Of a DNA stretch of 64,000 bases, positions 36,321 through 44,476 are shown one piece after another. This DNA comes from Paenibacillus polymyxa (GTDB taxonomy: Bacteria > Bacillota > Bacilli > Paenibacillales > Paenibacillaceae). The translations under genes and the position numbers were made by a program. The stretch covers positions 4,091,501 to 4,155,500 of the forward strand of contig NZ_CP015423.1 of NCBI RefSeq assembly GCF_001719045.1, given 5' to 3'. Below the pieces are notes generated by a model. It did not search any database. It saw only the letters and a program-made list of their open reading frames with translations, and had not been told where the DNA came from. The number at the start of each line of letters is the position of its first letter. Within the stretch, counting starts at the first letter, position 1.

Positions 36321-37088
36321 GTGGTGAAGTCAATGCTCAATGTAACGTACACATGGGACAAAGAGTCTATATCTGCGAATGGGTCCAAACAAGTAAATCT
36401 ACTGATAGAATGGGGCTATGGAGCTATACGCAAAAGAAAAGGAAATCTAATACCGAAAGCAGCGGGATGTGACCTTCAACTCCAGTTCATTCCAGAAAAC
36501 GGGGTAAGTCTATTAAAAGCTGAAGGGGTAAGGCTCGGTTTTAAACGCTCGGAAAACGGAGATAGCATGTTTGTTCACTGTGGTGATGTAAGGCGGGGAA
36601 AATATAGACAGGCTATTTTGACGTTTTCTATACCGGCTCACTCGTCCGGAAGACATACGATTGGAATGATGGAGTGGAGCTGGCGCAAGCCATCGCAGGA
36701 AAAGCGAACGCTGATCCGGACAGATCAGCTCTACATCCATTTTACGCATCATCTTGGTCTGCTGAGCATTCCATCCAACCCGAAGGTGGAAAAATACATA
36801 AAGCTGAATGAGACGTCCCCTATTGTAAAAAAGGCATTGCGTATGTACGAGAAAGGGGAATATGAGCAAGGGGCGTTTATCCTTACCAGACAAGCAGATG
36901 AATTACTTATACGTGCAGCAAGAAGCGATGATATGGACTACCTGCAGGAAGCCGAGTTGCTTCTGGCTATACGTAATAAATGGAGTGGTACTTTTGTATC
37001 GTTTACAGCGTATAGTTCTAAAGTCTTTTTTAATAAGGCGATATCGCTAGAAGATGTTCGTTTTACTGAAAATGATACTTTGAGATAG
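36321..37088 (+). CDS. Hypothetical protein, resembles post-vWA region
   Basis: 255 residues. The first 120 residues look beta-rich, with CGDVRRGKYRQAILTFSIP, a segment similar to the beta-sandwich found after the von Willebrand A domain in YfbK-like proteins. The remainder is helical (PIVKKALRMYEKGEYEQGAFIL). No vWA domain is present in the chain. Function unknown. GTG start behind AGGGGG. It precedes the WYL regulator by 70 bases and may share its mRNA. Confidence 0.55.
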   Translation: MVKSMLNVTYTWDKESISANGSKQVNLLIEWGYGAIRKRKGNLIPKAAGCDLQLQFIPENGVSLLKAEGVRLGFKRSENGDSMFVHCGDVRRGKYRQAILTFSIPAHSSGRHTIGMMEWSWRKPSQEKRTLIRTDQLYIHFTHHLGLLSIPSNPKVEKYIKLNETSPIVKKALRMYEKGEYEQGAFILTRQADELLIRAARSDDMDYLQEAELLLAIRNKWSGTFVSFTAYSSKVFFNKAISLEDVRFTENDTLR

Positions 37089-37159
37089 GCAATTATGCTA
37101 GTTTATTTGTGTAATATAGTGAGTCTAATTTACTATCTTTTTGTAAAGGAGAGACTTCC

Positions 37160-38143
37160 TTGACTGATCGGTTGATACGTTTAATGCGGATTATTACTAT
37201 TGTTCAGGCAAATCCAGGGATATTGGCAAGAGAGCTTGCCGAACGTTGTGAAACATCAGAACGTACCATATACCGAGATATGGAGGCGCTAAGCGCTATG
37301 CATATACCGATTACGAATATGGGGCATGGCAAGGGGTACATTTTTATTAGCAATTTTGCTTTGTATCCTCTAAATTGGACGGAAGAAGAGGCAGAGGCTT
37401 TTACTAAGCTGGGAGAGATTATGGAAACGGTAAAGCCTCTTTTACCGCCAGCTTTTGAAAGTGCTTATGAGAAAGTGATGGCCTCTAGTCAGAAAAAAAA
37501 GATGGACCAGACGAGCTTCGCGCAGGAAATGAAAAATATTGTCCGGCTCGGCTCGACACTTGATCGGGAAAACCAGCCCTATCTGCTCAGGCTGATTGTT
37601 TTAGCGAGTCTTACGCAGCAGACGATTGAAGCGGAATACAGCTCACCTCAAAATGAAGATGTATCACTCGTTCAGGTGGATCCTTATTGTTTGGTTCCGC
37701 AGGATCGGCGATTCTATATGCTTGGTTTTTGTCACAAGCAATCCGCGATGAGAACCTTTCGGATCAGTCGATTTCGGAACATGAGAATTTTGCCGTATAC
37801 GTTTCAAAAAAATACAACTGAAATGGAAATGTTTTTTAAAGGGACCTGGTCGGTGACCAAAGGAAATCAGAATATCCGGTTTGTGGTACGTTTTTCTGCC
37901 GAGTCTGTATATCGGGTCAAAGAAGAGGAGCTGTTCATCAAGCCTTTTCTTAGGGATTTGCCGGATGGAAGTTTGTTGTTTGAGGTGACGGTCAATCATG
38001 ACCGTGAATTTTTGGATTGGCTCACTTCCTATGGAGCTGAGGCCGAGATTCTGGAGCCTTTACGGTACCGCAAACGAATGCAAGAAATGCTGCGGACCTG
38101 GGGGACATTCTATTTCGATAAAAAGGCAGGAAATCAAGAATAA
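37160..38143 (+). CDS. YafY-type transcriptional regulator (HTH + WYL)
   Basis: 327 residues. The N-terminal HTH_11 reads ANPGILARELAERCETSERT, IYRDMEALSAM. The middle and end form a WYL domain (about 140-320) with VDPYCLVPQDRRFYMLGFC. WYL domains bind small ligands or nucleic acids and often regulate DNA-damage or defence genes. TTG start behind AAAGGAG. The target is unknown. Confidence 0.88.
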   Translation: MTDRLIRLMRIITIVQANPGILARELAERCETSERTIYRDMEALSAMHIPITNMGHGKGYIFISNFALYPLNWTEEEAEAFTKLGEIMETVKPLLPPAFESAYEKVMASSQKKKMDQTSFAQEMKNIVRLGSTLDRENQPYLLRLIVLASLTQQTIEAEYSSPQNEDVSLVQVDPYCLVPQDRRFYMLGFCHKQSAMRTFRISRFRNMRILPYTFQKNTTEMEMFFKGTWSVTKGNQNIRFVVRFSAESVYRVKEEELFIKPFLRDLPDGSLLFEVTVNHDREFLDWLTSYGAEAEILEPLRYRKRMQEMLRTWGTFYFDKKAGNQE

Positions 38144-38162
38144 CAGGGGGAGATCCCCCGGA
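38144..38162. terminator. GC-rich hairpin between convergent genes
   Basis: GGGGG-AGAT-CCCCC between the WYL regulator and exonuclease stops. No T run, so only possible. Confidence 0.35.
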
Positions 38163-38183
38163 ACGGGCCGGGGAGCTATCCGC

Positions 38184-38855
38184 TTAACGGTCCTTAAACA
38201 GGTTGGCGAGATTGCCAAAAGGACTGTACTGCTCCTGTTCTTCTTCTGGTGAGGAGTAGACGAGCTTCGATCCACGGCTTTCCTCATCGTCAGCAGCATT
38301 ATGAACTAATGTAATACGATCAAAATGGTACATGAAAACCTGAGCGGTGTTCACGGCATCATCCAGTGCCCGGTGTTGTTGACCGTCAAAGTCAATGTTG
38401 CACAATTCCAGCGCCTGAGACAGGCTCAACTGACGGTACTTTCCATTGGAACCAAACAGACGGGAAATCTGCTTCTGTATATCATTTGTATTATGAATCC
38501 ATCCGAGATCTACATGATGGGTACGACAATGGGATACCAGCTTCTGACGGTCATCCGGGCCCCATGCGCATAAATAATAAGGGGAATCCGTACCGAGCCA
38601 GGCTATGAATTCCTTCACAGCTTCAGGAAATAGTGGAGCGGCATCAATATCTCGTTGAGTAATACCTGTGAACTGAACGGTATCTGTAGAGAGTACAGGC
38701 CGATTCGAGGGTCTTACAAAACTGTGAAACGTATCCGCAACGTATAGGCCATCGTCTCCCTGAACAACTTTGACGGCACCAATATCAATGATTTCGGAGG
38801 AATATCTGGCGTTGCGGCTAACAGTAAATTCAAGATCGTAAATAATGTATTGCAT
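38184..38855 (-). CDS. DEDDh 3'-5' exonuclease (DnaQ/KapD-like)
   Basis: 223 residues. The DEDDh residues are visible: YDLEFT (Asp, Glu) at the start, DIQKQI in the middle, and HRALDDAVNT near the end. It probably trims DNA or RNA 3' ends; KapD-like members also regulate sporulation kinase signalling in Bacillus. The C-terminal 45 residues are low complexity. The start at 38855 follows AAAGGAG; the extension to 38876 has none. Confidence 0.85.
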   Translation of the reverse strand: MQYIIYDLEFTVSRNARYSSEIIDIGAVKVVQGDDGLYVADTFHSFVRPSNRPVLSTDTVQFTGITQRDIDAAPLFPEAVKEFIAWLGTDSPYYLCAWGPDDRQKLVSHCRTHHVDLGWIHNTNDIQKQISRLFGSNGKYRQLSLSQALELCNIDFDGQQHRALDDAVNTAQVFMYHFDRITLVHNAADDEESRGSKLVYSSPEEEQEQYSPFGNLANLFKDR

Positions 38856-38981
38856 TTCAGGACTCCTTTCACACATATAACTGATCCCGATGGGTATCGG
38901 GACGAATGTTCTCTGCCCGAATGACTCTTCTCCATCATACCTCTCGGTTCACAACTTGTCAGCGGTTAAAAGGTTTGCTTT

Positions 38982-39025
38982 TAAAAAAAATATGCGATGT
39001 CCAAATGAGCTTGGACTATCGCATA
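38982..39025 (-). terminator. Terminator of the LysM 5'-nucleotidase gene
   Basis: On the minus strand, ATGCGATAGTCC pairs with GGACATCGCAT around a 10-base loop, then eight T. Confidence 0.85.
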
Positions 39026-39098
39026 TCTAAAAACGCCTGACATACAGCAGCATCCGAAACCACTAGGATTCCGGATGCTGCTTTTGCTAGCTATTGAA

Positions 39099-41000
39099 TT
39101 AGGCCGGGAGGTCTAACTTTTGTCCCGGATAAATGCGGTGAGGATTCTTCAACTTATTCAACTGCTGAAGCTGTTGCCAGGTGGTACCATGTTTGCGGGA
39201 AATGTCATACAGCGTATCCCCGGATTTCACAACATATACATGGTTATTTGTAACTTGTGCAGAATTTGATGTCTGCTGTGGCTTGGCTGTTTGAGACTTT
39301 TCCGGCGCCGGTTTTGCGGGTGCTGGTTTCGCAGCCGGTGTAGGAACGGGTTGCGGCTTTTCCTGCACAGGTGCAGGTGTTGCGGTTGAGGCAGACGGCG
39401 CAGCTTGTGTGGCAGGGACAGAAGTTTTACCGTCAGCCTTGGCTTCTTGAATGCGACCGTCCGCTTGTACTTGCAGGCTAGCGGAGCCGACCTTTTGCAT
39501 ATAGCGGATTAACGCCTCATCAAGCGAGCCGAACATACCTGCTTGTGGATATTTAGCGAACATCGTATATTGGTCACCACCTACGGCAGTAAAATCATTG
39601 GTGGCCAGTGTGTATGTTGCCTCAGGATCAAGTGTTTTTCCGCCGATCAGGATGGAATGAACACGGCTGCCTTTGGCTGCTGATGTGTCTATTTTGAACG
39701 TGATACCTGATACCTGTGGGAAACCTCCGCTTGGCTCTGGATAGGAGGCTGTACCATTTTCCAGTGCGCCCTGAATGTCAGAGCCCTTCACTTTCAGGGT
39801 AACGATCTGGTTGCCGAAGGGCAGTACAGTGATGATGTCTCCCTTGGTTACCGTCCCCGTCTTGATGGAAGCCCGGATGCCGCCACCATTCGTTAAAGCC
39901 ACGTCTGCTCCCGAAACGTCACGCATAGCATCGGTGAGCAAGTCACCGAGATTGGTTTCACTTGCACGTACCTTTTCGCGTGCTCCTTCCAAATCCACAC
40001 TCGTTTGCGTTACAACCTCTTTAAGAATAGGTTCCTGGTCCTTTTGAATGGAGGCGATCAATGCAGCAATCTCAGTGTTGGGCTGAACATCGACTGCTTG
40101 AGTCGAATCAATCAGCTTGGCTTGCTTTTGCGTAACCTTACCGCCGTCGACCCATAAGTCCACAACACCCAAATACTTGGTGTATTCACCTGCGCTAGCG
40201 ATCAATGTACCATTGTCACTAACCAAGCCTTTTTCCAGTACGGTATGGCTGTGTCCATCGATGAAAATATCAATGCCAGGCACTTCCTTAACAACCTTGA
40301 GGCTGGTGTCTTTACTAGACGCATCTTGCCCCAAGTGACCAAGAACAACAACGACATCTACTTTGCTGCGGATTTCATCCACAGCCGCTTTGGCCTCAGC
40401 CGCAGGATCGGTGAATTGAATACCCTCAACATTTTTGGGATTCGTCTTATAAGCCGTTTCTGGCGTAGTCAGACCGATAATACCGATTTTAACGCCGTCC
40501 ACTTCTTTAATAACATAGGGTTCGAACAAACGTGTTCCGTCGGTTTGTTTAATATTGGCGCTAAGCACAGGGAACTGAATTTCCTTACTTAGCTCAACAA
40601 GATGCTTCCAACCATAATTAAACTCGTGGTTACCCGGAACCATAGCATCATAGCGCAGCTTGTTAATCACTTTCACAATACTTTCACCGTTAACCAAAGT
40701 AGCGAAGGTCGTTCCGTGAACGGTATCCCCGTCATCCAGCAGTAGTGTATTGGGATTGGAAGCCCGGTACTGATCAATGATACCCGCCAGCTTGGCGAAT
40801 CCCATTTCCTTGTCGTTCGCGACCACGTGGGCATGGGTATCGTTCGTATGTAGGATGGTGATGTGTTTACCGCTGACTGGAGTCGTTGCCGTTCCCGCTG
40901 TTCCCACATTGGTTGCTGGGTCTGCTGCTGCTGTACCGAGACACCCAAGTAAAAGCGCGGCAGTCGTCAGGATTGACGAGAGTTTTTTCCATGAGTTCAT
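39099..41000 (-). CDS. Secreted 5'-nucleotidase/metallophosphatase with LysM domain
   Basis: 633 residues. The signal region 1-26 has LLLGC, a possible lipobox. The metallophosphatase domain (about 45-265) shows HTNDTHAH, DDGDTVHG, VPGNHEFN and GHSH. The 5'-nucleotidase C domain (about 335-505) includes LTNGGGIR. A Pro/Ala/Lys-rich linker is followed by a LysM domain (YVVKSGDTLYDISRKHG ... IYPGQKL) that should hold it to peptidoglycan. It likely releases phosphate or nucleosides from external nucleotides. The start follows GAAGGAAC. Confidence 0.92.
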   Translation of the reverse strand: MNSWKKLSSILTTAALLLGCLGTAAADPATNVGTAGTATTPVSGKHITILHTNDTHAHVVANDKEMGFAKLAGIIDQYRASNPNTLLLDDGDTVHGTTFATLVNGESIVKVINKLRYDAMVPGNHEFNYGWKHLVELSKEIQFPVLSANIKQTDGTRLFEPYVIKEVDGVKIGIIGLTTPETAYKTNPKNVEGIQFTDPAAEAKAAVDEIRSKVDVVVVLGHLGQDASSKDTSLKVVKEVPGIDIFIDGHSHTVLEKGLVSDNGTLIASAGEYTKYLGVVDLWVDGGKVTQKQAKLIDSTQAVDVQPNTEIAALIASIQKDQEPILKEVVTQTSVDLEGAREKVRASETNLGDLLTDAMRDVSGADVALTNGGGIRASIKTGTVTKGDIITVLPFGNQIVTLKVKGSDIQGALENGTASYPEPSGGFPQVSGITFKIDTSAAKGSRVHSILIGGKTLDPEATYTLATNDFTAVGGDQYTMFAKYPQAGMFGSLDEALIRYMQKVGSASLQVQADGRIQEAKADGKTSVPATQAAPSASTATPAPVQEKPQPVPTPAAKPAPAKPAPEKSQTAKPQQTSNSAQVTNNHVYVVKSGDTLYDISRKHGTTWQQLQQLNKLKNPHRIYPGQKLDLPA

Positions 41001-41194
41001 GTTGTTCCTTCAACCTCCCATAAAATGAATGAATTAGAGAAACCGCTTACGACCACATTTTATCAGATGATTGTAAAAATAACTTCTATTTTATATCAAA
41101 GCATTAAATTTTTTTGATATATCGGTTGTTAAATCTATCGTCTAGTTACCTATATTATAGAGGAAGTAATCAACAGCAGCTCACAGAATGAGAA

Positions 41195-41620
41195 CTAATG
41201 TTCTGATTTATGATTAAAAAAAAGGGCAGTCTCTTTGGGCAGCCCGATCCGGGGTAAATAGTGATCCAACGTTTCGTCAGCTAGTGGCGGTTTTCCTTCA
41301 CTCAGCAAAAGCACGGCAAACCGATTGGCCTGCTGTTCAAATTTTCCTGGGGAAAAGTAGGAATGCTCCTCCATAAAAAAGCGGCTGATGCCTTTATGCA
41401 GTCGGTCATGTCCCAATTCATGCGCACAGACGAACCGTTTCCATTCGGGTGTGAGGCCATTGTGGATAACGATAAATCTTCTACGCAGCTTGTGGTAATA
41501 CAGCCCTTTGGTTGTGGGGCCTAGATCGCAGTATCGGATATGGATACCTAGGGCTTTCGCAATATCGAAGGGGCAGTTGGTACGGTATTTTCGGACAAGT
41601 TTATGAATGAGTTCGTTCAT
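41195..41620 (-). CDS. ImmA/IrrE-family metallopeptidase
   Basis: 141 residues with the zinc protease motif HELGHDRLH. In ICEBs1 and many prophages ImmA cleaves the Xre-type repressor after DNA damage or induction. It lies 11 bases after the Xre gene in the same operon, so it should be the anti-repressor protease of this locus. A downstream gene target other than the repressor is not apparent. Confidence 0.9.
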   Translation of the reverse strand: MNELIHKLVRKYRTNCPFDIAKALGIHIRYCDLGPTTKGLYYHKLRRRFIVIHNGLTPEWKRFVCAHELGHDRLHKGISRFFMEEHSYFSPGKFEQQANRFAVLLLSEGKPPLADETLDHYLPRIGLPKETALFFNHKSEH

Positions 41621-41631
41621 ACGCTCACCTG

Positions 41632-42105
41632 CTATCCCTGATCTTTGCCCGTTCGGGGCTCATTGGGCTTTTTATGTTTGTTCATCTGCTTGGCTTCCCA
41701 GAACAGACCTGTCAGCACGTCTTTGATCCGTTGACGATCTTTTTCATCCAGCGGAATGCCATCGAACATTAATTCGTCGTCTTCCTCCAGCATTTTTTTA
41801 AAATCCCGGCGGTCTTTAGAGGTTGCCCATTCCGGCACAGTAGAAGGATAAAGTTCATGTGGACTTTGCTCCATTGAATCATCGTCTCCCCAATATCCGG
41901 CGGCCTTCATCATTTCGGTATAGGATACGCTAAGCGCGTCCGCTATTTTGCGGAGAGTGGAGGGTTTGGGAATTCCGCGCAGTCCATTTTCAATGCGGGA
42001 AATTTGTGAATTGCTAATACCTGCAGCATCTGCCAACTGGTTGATGCTCCATTGTTTGTGCTCACGCTGCTGCTTTAAGTAAGTTCCGAATGCTGGCTGT
42101 TCCAC
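41632..42105 (-). CDS. Xre-family repressor of the tailocin locus
   Basis: 157 residues. The HTH reads LKQQREHKQWSINQLADAAG, then SNSQISRIENGLRG. The C-terminal 90 residues are an acidic helical part similar to ImmR-type or Xre repressors that are targets of ImmA proteases. It is divergent from the ArpU-type gene, so it likely represses that promoter. GTG at 42105 is the start because it follows AAAGGAG by 8 bases; the upstream extension to 42309 has no ribosome site. Confidence 0.85.
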   Translation of the reverse strand: MEQPAFGTYLKQQREHKQWSINQLADAAGISNSQISRIENGLRGIPKPSTLRKIADALSVSYTEMMKAAGYWGDDDSMEQSPHELYPSTVPEWATSKDRRDFKKMLEEDDELMFDGIPLDEKDRQRIKDVLTGLFWEAKQMNKHKKPNEPRTGKDQG

Positions 42106-42337
42106 AATGGGGACTCCTTTCTGCAAGAGAATCATAGATATTAGTTTTATTATACCATTAGGTAAATAGTAAAAGCACGTAATATGCCAAATGGCATAGG
42201 AAAATGAAGCGAATATCCTGTTTTTGGAGGTATACTGCTTTTTTTGACGATGGATACCTATCCTAAATAATGTTATGTTATACTCAAGATACGAACAAAA
42301 GGGGAACAAATTGTAAATACGAGCGTTTTTCTATTTC

Positions 42338-42384
42338 AGGATTTTGCAAAATTCGATTCCAGTCGCTTCGAAGTGCAAAATCCT
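42338..42384. repeat. Dispersed palindromic element, copy 3 (short form)
   Basis: AGGATTTTGCA...TGCAAAATCCT perfect 11-base ends around TTCGATTCCAGTCGCTTCGAA. It sits in the control region between the repressor and the ArpU-type gene. The end sequence and ATTCGATTCCA are shared with copy 1. Confidence 0.75.
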
Positions 42385-42437
42385 CATTTAAAAATACATC
42401 ATTGTCAAAAGGCATAAGATAAGGAGTGATGCTTTAC

Positions 42438-42914
42438 ATGAGAAATAACTTACCCGAATTGGACCGTCGCAAAACGCAGAATGCATTGGAGGGTGTGTTT
42501 GAGAAATACCGAATTTATAAAACGATTACTTTTATGGATCGGGAGAGCTTTATTACTGCTGGCTATACGGATCGCCCGAACGGACCAACGAATGTGACAA
42601 GCGATCCAACGGCTCGGACAGCCGTATATAATGTAGATGCTCCTGCCGCCCGCTTGGCCTACTGCGAAATGGTGGATGCGGTAGTGAGTCGCTTGAATGA
42701 ACGCGAACAGCTGCTCATCCGTGAACGTTATTTAAAGGATGACGATGTGTTTGATTACAAGGTTTACAATTATGTGTTAGACCCGCCAGTCAGCAAGGAT
42801 ACGTACACGAAGCTTCGTACGCGTGCTTTTTACAAAATGGCGCTTGCACTGGCGGACCAAGGCGTTTTGAATCTGGCAGGCTTGCAGAAGGGCGCGGATC
42901 GAAAATTGGGTTAA
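42438..42914 (+). CDS. ArpU/Xpf-type positive regulator of tail genes
   Basis: 158 residues, helical, with NALEGVFEKYRIYKTI, a middle segment PAARLAYCEMVDAVVSRLNE, then REQLLIRERYLKDDD and YTKLRTRAFYKMALAL at the end. This matches the ArpU family of phage late-gene regulators, related to sigma-like region 4 and to Xpf of PBSX. It lies upstream of the tail operon and likely switches it on. ATG at 42438 follows AAGGAG by 11 bases. It has its own terminator, so the tail operon uses a separate promoter. Confidence 0.75.
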   Translation: MRNNLPELDRRKTQNALEGVFEKYRIYKTITFMDRESFITAGYTDRPNGPTNVTSDPTARTAVYNVDAPAARLAYCEMVDAVVSRLNEREQLLIRERYLKDDDVFDYKVYNYVLDPPVSKDTYTKLRTRAFYKMALALADQGVLNLAGLQKGADRKLG

Positions 42915-42962
42915 TGTAATAATTATCCACTTGTTCTCATTTCTATTTTAAAATCGTTTCCT

Positions 42963-43009
42963 AAAAGGCTTTGATTTCCTGTAATAACAGGGATCAAGGC
43001 CTTTTTTCA
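42963..43009 (+). terminator. Terminator of the ArpU-type gene
   Basis: AAAGGCTTTGATTTCCTG pairs with CAGGGATCAAGGCCTTT (two mismatches), ending in a T run. Confidence 0.85.
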
Positions 43010-43015
43010 TTACGG

Positions 43016-43027
43016 GAACACATGTTC
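43016..43027 (+). promoter_or_regulatory. LexA (SOS) box upstream of the tail operon
   Basis: GAACACATGTTC fits the core of the Gram-positive LexA consensus GAAC-N4-GTTC exactly, with the expected RNRY centre. It lies 230 bases before the first tail gene. It suggests DNA-damage control in addition to the Xre/ImmA switch. Confidence 0.75.
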
Positions 43028-43170
43028 TCAAAAAACCTCCGAACATCATCCCTAGTCTCTGCTTTTATCGTCCATTTCCCCGGCAACGCATTCGTTATTA
43101 GGGTGTAAGATTATATCATCGGGAATCAAGACAAGAGGACATACCGAAGACACACACAGTCAAACGTTAG

Positions 43171-43193
43171 CCGGCCATTAGGGCCGGTTTTTT
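43171..43193 (+). terminator. Leader terminator between the LexA box and the tail operon
   Basis: CCGGCC-ATTAG-GGCCGG followed by six T. No open frame is seen between the LexA box and this hairpin, so a short leader RNA would end here unless read through. It lies 61 bases before the first tail-operon reading frame. Confidence 0.85.
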
Positions 43194-43253
43194 CATGCGG
43201 TGATCGTCTCTGTCGGTTCCCGGGAATTCGTTGAATAGAAAGGAGGAGTCGTG

Positions 43254-43388
43254 TTGCCTAAGCAAGGGATGCTGCAATGCATGAGTACGAGGCTACGCCG
43301 GCTGAGAACACGGAAGTGGAAAAAAGCCTGGCTGAACAGCCACAACATGCGAACGCAGGGTACGCAAAGGTGGCATGCCGCAGGATGA
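43254..43388 (+). CDS. Small very basic protein at the head of the tail operon
   Basis: A 44-residue frame behind a perfect AAAGGAGG. TTG at 43254 (7-base spacing) or GTG at 43251. It is rich in Arg and Lys (TRLRRLRTRKWKKAWL). Its stop overlaps the next start as ATGA, the classic sign of coupled genes. No family recognised. Confidence 0.6.
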   Translation: MPKQGMLQCMSTRLRRLRTRKWKKAWLNSHNMRTQGTQRWHAAG

Positions 43389-44245
43389 GACAAGCCTTTA
43401 AGCAAAAGCTCATTGAAATTATTCCAGCGCTGCAAGGGCGTGTATACGATGTTCAGCCACCGTCGCAGACGGCAGAGGAGCCGTATGCTGTTATGGCGCT
43501 GGGCGAGGAAATCTGGAAGTCTTCCTGGGCCGGCTATCGGCAGGTTGTTCGCATCAAGCTGTACGCAGGACAAGCCGGACTGGCGCAGGCTGATGTATGG
43601 GCAAATGACCTGATTGCCGGACTGCACCGGGAACCAGTGACAGGTGCAGGTGAGGACACATCGGCTTTTACCGCGCACTATTTGGGCGTGCGGGATGCAG
43701 AAAAGCTGGACACTGTTACGGGGAAGGCGTATAGAACGCTGCGTTTTGGCGTGTATGTGCCTGAAACGGAAAGTGGTTCGGCCACTACAGCAAGCGGTGC
43801 TGCACAGCCGGAAGAGTGGCTGGCCGCGCTGGTCCGCTGGACGCAGAAGCAACTGGGCGAAACGTGGTGGGTATACGCCGACGCATGGCCCGCACAGCCG
43901 GGGCGGCAAGCGGTACTATGGCGGATGAGCGGCTGCGAAACTAGGATGGCGGGAGCCTCCATGTATGAGCTGCGCAAACGGTTCATCGGGCATATTACCG
44001 CCCCGGACACCACCGAGGAAAACCGTGCAGCTTCCGCACTGATCGAGGGCTTTGCCGCTCAAATCCAACTTCCTCTGGATCAGGACAAGGGCCGTTATAT
44101 GTCTACAGCTGAAGCTTCAGCCGATTTGCAGGCAGATGCCATTTTAGATGGTCAGCTTCGGCTTATGCTGGTACAGCGGCGTATGCGCCCAGCTGAGGAA
44201 GCGGCGTTGATTCGCAGAGTGGAAATTCATCCTATTTTGAAATGA
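43385..44245 (+). CDS. Tail terminator-like protein (DUF3168-like, fused)
   Basis: 286 residues. The first 125 residues match the tail-terminator pattern (IIPALQGRVYDVQPPSQTAE, then YRQVVRIKLYAGQAG, then TAHYLGVRDAEKLDTVTGK, RTLRFGVYVPE). The second half repeats a similar size and may be a fused completion domain (LVRWTQKQLGETWWVYADAW). It should cap the tail where a head would join. The start at 43385 is part of the ATGA overlap; a longer reading to 43277 has no ribosome site. Confidence 0.65.
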   Translation: MRQAFKQKLIEIIPALQGRVYDVQPPSQTAEEPYAVMALGEEIWKSSWAGYRQVVRIKLYAGQAGLAQADVWANDLIAGLHREPVTGAGEDTSAFTAHYLGVRDAEKLDTVTGKAYRTLRFGVYVPETESGSATTASGAAQPEEWLAALVRWTQKQLGETWWVYADAWPAQPGRQAVLWRMSGCETRMAGASMYELRKRFIGHITAPDTTEENRAASALIEGFAAQIQLPLDQDKGRYMSTAEASADLQADAILDGQLRLMLVQRRMRPAEEAALIRRVEIHPILK

Positions 44246-44255
44246 GGTGGTCCGA

Positions 44256-44474
44256 GTGACCTTGGAAAACCATGAGAAGGCCCCGGTATATGCCGGGCAG
44301 GAAGCAAGTGGCCCTCGCTATACGCTGGAGGAGCTAAAGGAGCACGCAGAACAATTGTTTTCCGTGAAAGAAGAAGTGCTGGCAGGCGCCTTTTTTGGCA
44401 CACAGGACAAGCTGTTTACAGTAGCAGAAGCACACACTAAAATCGAACAATTTATGAAAGCGAAGGTGGACTAA
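44256..44474 (+). CDS. YqzN/YkzM-like small tail-operon protein
   Basis: 72 residues. TLEELKEHAEQLFSVKEEVL and TVAEAHTKIEQFMK match the YqzN/YkzM family, which in PBSX and skin elements lies just before the sheath gene. Role unknown. GTG at 44256 follows GAGGTGG. Confidence 0.7.
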   Translation: MTLENHEKAPVYAGQEASGPRYTLEELKEHAEQLFSVKEEVLAGAFFGTQDKLFTVAEAHTKIEQFMKAKVD

Positions 44475-44476
44475 TT

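Noticed and set aside
43193..43909. Minus-strand open frame opposite the tail terminator gene
   Set aside because: Its stop lies next to the leader terminator and it runs against the tail operon; composition is not protein-like.
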